From positions 263,001 through 327,000 of the forward strand of contig BDSI01000002.1 of assembly GCA_003117195.1 (NCBI GenBank): a stretch of DNA of 64,000 nucleotides, in the 5' to 3' direction. Every line of letters starts with the position of its first letter. Position 1 is the stretch's first letter. This document shows, piece after piece, positions 61,744 through 64,000 of this stretch. A program made the translations under genes and the position numbers. This DNA is from Eudorina sp. 2006-703-Eu-15. Its lineage: Eukaryota > Chlorophyta > Chlorophyceae > Chlamydomonadales > Volvocaceae. Below the pieces are notes generated by a model, which saw only the letters and a program-made list of their open reading frames with translations, made no database searches and was not told the DNA's origin.

Positions 61744-63434
61744 ATGGAACAACCTGATCCTGATCGTTTAGGTGATGATTCCTCGGAGTATTACGCTGTC
61801 TTGAACCTCCCCCGCGACGCACCTGATGAAGATGTGCGCCGCGCGTACCGCAACCTGGCGCAAGTCTACCATCCGGACAAGCATACAAATCCAGAGCAAA
61901 AGCAAAGGGCAGAGCAAGCATTCAACCGCCTCCAGGTTGGCATCCGTCAGCCGGCAACATCGGCACGTACGAGGTGAAGCATAACAGCTGCTGCTCGCGC
62001 CACTTCCCCGTCGAAATCTACGCAGGAGGCGTACGAGGTACTGTCGGACCCACATCGCCGCCAGGTTTATGACGTGTACGGAAAGGAGGGACTGGCTGCG
62101 GGTGAGCTCGCACGAGGAGCCCCTACTTGCCGAGAGGGGCCCCCCAGCAACCTTGCAATGGCCCCTGGGGGCGGACACGCACGCGTCATTACCTCTGGTC
62201 TGGGGTGCCTAGAAGATCGGGGCAGTTGATAGTGTGCCCGGAGCGCACACCCCCATCCGGAAACCCCATATGCCGCCGCAGCAGACCGGCAGCCCATTGC
62301 ACATAAGTTCGCTGTAGGCGTCGCAGCGCCGCGGTGCCTTGCGGGGCAGAGAGCTCGCTGCGCCGCCTGGGTACCCATTGAGGATTGGGGCGGCGGCTAA
62401 CTTGTTCCGCCGGGCACAGCCAAGAGACAGGGAGCAGCGGGTGGGAAACCAACCAGCCATCTTAGGCGTGGCACGTTGCCGCGGCGGATGTGTGGTGGCG
62501 CACGAAGTGCGTGCGTGTCTGCACCCGCCTTCCCCCGAACCCGTCTACGCGCGCGTGTGCGGCCCCCCTGGCCCTGGCCCTGGCCCTGGCCCTGGCCCTG
62601 GCCCTGGCCGCCGTTCAGAAATGTGCGCTCGCGCCCCCTCGCTGGTCCCGTGGTCGCCTCCAGGCCTGGAGCTGGGCGCCAAGCTGGACTCCCTGGACGA
62701 GCTGAAGCAGAAATGGGAGGAGTTCAAGCGGAAGCAGGTGTGTGGGCTGCGGGGTGGCACCTGACTGAAGGACACCGGGCGACTGGCGACACCCCGAAGT
62801 TAGCGCGGCGGCGGCGGCGGCGTGGGCCGCGCGGCCATTACTGCGGCCGGAAAGGCGGTGGGAGGGACAGCAGCTGGGGCAGGGCAGGGCAGGGCTGCGG
62901 AGGCTGCGGTCGCGCGCCCGGCCCCGCCCCGCCCGCCCCGTATAAGTGGACTGTGTTCCGCGGGCGGGCGGGCGGGCGTAGACATTTGATGCATGCTAGC
63001 GCTTGCAAGCGCTGCGGCGCGGGCCACTGTCACTGTAGCTCTTGCCTGAGCAAATGGTACCTGCTGCCTAAACCACTGCCAAACGATTACCAAATAATTA
63101 CCAATGAATACCAAACGGGGCTTCCCGGGTTGGATGAGGTTGTCCGCGGCTCTCCACCTCTGATTCCGCTATACCGTATCGCTGTGGGGTGCGGCCCCCC
63201 TGTGGGGTGTTCCCGTCCGCGCGGCGCAGGAGGCCGAGCGGTCCGACCTGGTGTCCAACCACCGCGGCGTGTACCTGTGCCGCCTGGACATGACCGACCC
63301 GCGGGCCAGTCTGATGGGCACGCGGCCGCTGTTCCGCGGCGCCACCGTCACCAACTCCGTGGACGTGCCGCTGGGGGAGGCGGACGCGGTGTACCTGCAA
63401 GGGAACGCGGCGCTGCGGGGCAACGCGGGCGCGG
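61744..63434 (+). CDS. DNAJC11 / OWL1-type J-domain protein (5' part, runs off window)
   Basis: Exons seen: 61744-61935, 62026-62101, 62664-62737, 63230-63434 (phases 0,1,0, then open in phase 1). The N-terminal J domain (YYAVLNLPRDAPDEDVRRAY, HPD at residues 43-45, EAYEVLSDPHRRQVYDVYG) stimulates Hsp70 ATPase. The join to GLELGAKLDSLDELKQKWEE and then NHRGVYLCRLDMTDPRAS matches the DNAJC11 family (animal MICOS-associated DNAJC11, plant OWL1), where the J domain is followed by a long beta-rich DUF3395 protein body. The remaining exons lie beyond 64000; no further exon was found between 63435 and the edge. The start MEQPDPDRLG is the first in-frame ATG and shows no presequence, as in other family members. 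Confidence 0.85.
62566..62609. repeat. (GGCCCT)n hexamer
   Basis: Seven units in the second intron of the J-protein gene, about 55 bases before the acceptor. Confidence 0.9.
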
Positions 63435-64000
63435 GTGAGTGTCTGAGTGGGCGCGGGTGAGGGGGAGCGGGTGAGGGGGAGCGGGTGAGGGGGAGCGGGT
63501 GCGGGGGAGCGGGTGCGGGGGAGCGGGTGCGGGGGAGCGGGAGAGCGGGAGAGACGCACAATTGCGGCCTTGGTGGCTGAATTGAAATGAGTAAAGAAGC
63601 GTGGTGGCGGTGGGTGTGGCGGGGAGGGCGGCGGGTGCGCCCCTCGTCGGAGTGCGGTACTTGCGTTGGTGGCAGTGCAAGAGGACGAGGACGCACCTGC
63701 GGCGGGGGGGCAGGGCGCGACCGCAGTTCGTGGCGAGCGATGTGCCGGATATGTATGTATTATATATGTGAGCGTTTAGTTTTTGCATGCGATGAGTCCC
63801 GGCGTACAGAGGTTAGTTCAGCCTGCGAGCAGCTACGGCTTTCCGGGCAAGTAGTACCAGCCAAGGACAGCGCGCGTTATCTCGGCCTGGTGTATGGGCC
63901 CTCGCGGCCTTTCAGTGCCTGCCGACAGCAGTTGAACGATACCGGCCGGGCCGCTATGTTCTCTTTGAGCTCCAAATTGGATAAGCTGAAGCTTTTCGCC
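63435..64000 (+). other. Intron of the J-protein gene, to window edge
   Basis: Begins with a GTGAGT donor and carries a 12-base minisatellite (GGGGGAGCGGGT, about 63457-63546). The rest has no exon that continues the DNAJC11-like frame. Confidence 0.5.

Overview
The window looks like nuclear DNA of a volvocalean green alga (Chlamydomonas/Volvox type). Coding sequence is very GC-rich. Genes are broken into many short exons with GT-AG (a few GC-AG) introns. TGTAA polyadenylation signals lie hundreds of bases downstream of several stop codons. Introns are full of microsatellites and minisatellites, and the predicted proteins carry long Ala, Gly and Gln runs. All gene models below were spliced by eye from reading frame, splice sites and phase; no transcript evidence was available.

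Layout from left to right. The 3' end of mitochondrial cytochrome c1 (+) is followed by a five-exon USP/adenine-nucleotide-alpha-hydrolase-like gene (+). A gene-poor stretch then holds a 0.55-kb near-perfect inverted duplication of a terminal exon with its 3' UTR. Next come three features on the minus strand or divergent from it: a ten-exon gene encoding a HIT-TsaE-TsaD fusion (tRNA threonylcarbamoyladenosine, t6A, synthesis), a fourteen-exon LETM1 gene (mitochondrial inner membrane), and a divergent plus-strand gene for a secreted, probably GPI-anchored, glycoprotein with Gly/Asn/Leu and Ala/Thr/Pro repeats. These are followed by a minus-strand gene for a disordered coiled-coil protein with nonapeptide repeats, a hemerythrin-like protein (-), a seven-exon gene with three tandem beta-module-plus-TIR units (-), and an orphan NFACT-R terminal exon (+). 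The window ends with a peroxisomal enoyl-CoA hydratase 2 (-) and the 5' part of a DNAJC11-type J protein gene (+), which runs off the right edge.

Two proteins stand out. The HIT-TsaE-TsaD fusion puts the t6A transferase and its P-loop partner ATPase on one polypeptide, with a nucleotide-binding HIT domain in front. The triple-TIR protein has a repeated, apparently undescribed architecture: a beta module containing a YYEG motif, a PQP linker, then a TIR domain. It has a myristoylation-type N-terminus. Only the third TIR keeps a glutamate at the NADase position, and an in-frame TGA interrupts the first.

Four of the housekeeping products (cytochrome c1, LETM1, DNAJC11-like, ECH2) act in mitochondria or peroxisomes. 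Neighbouring algal nuclear genes are transcribed separately, so no operon logic is implied.
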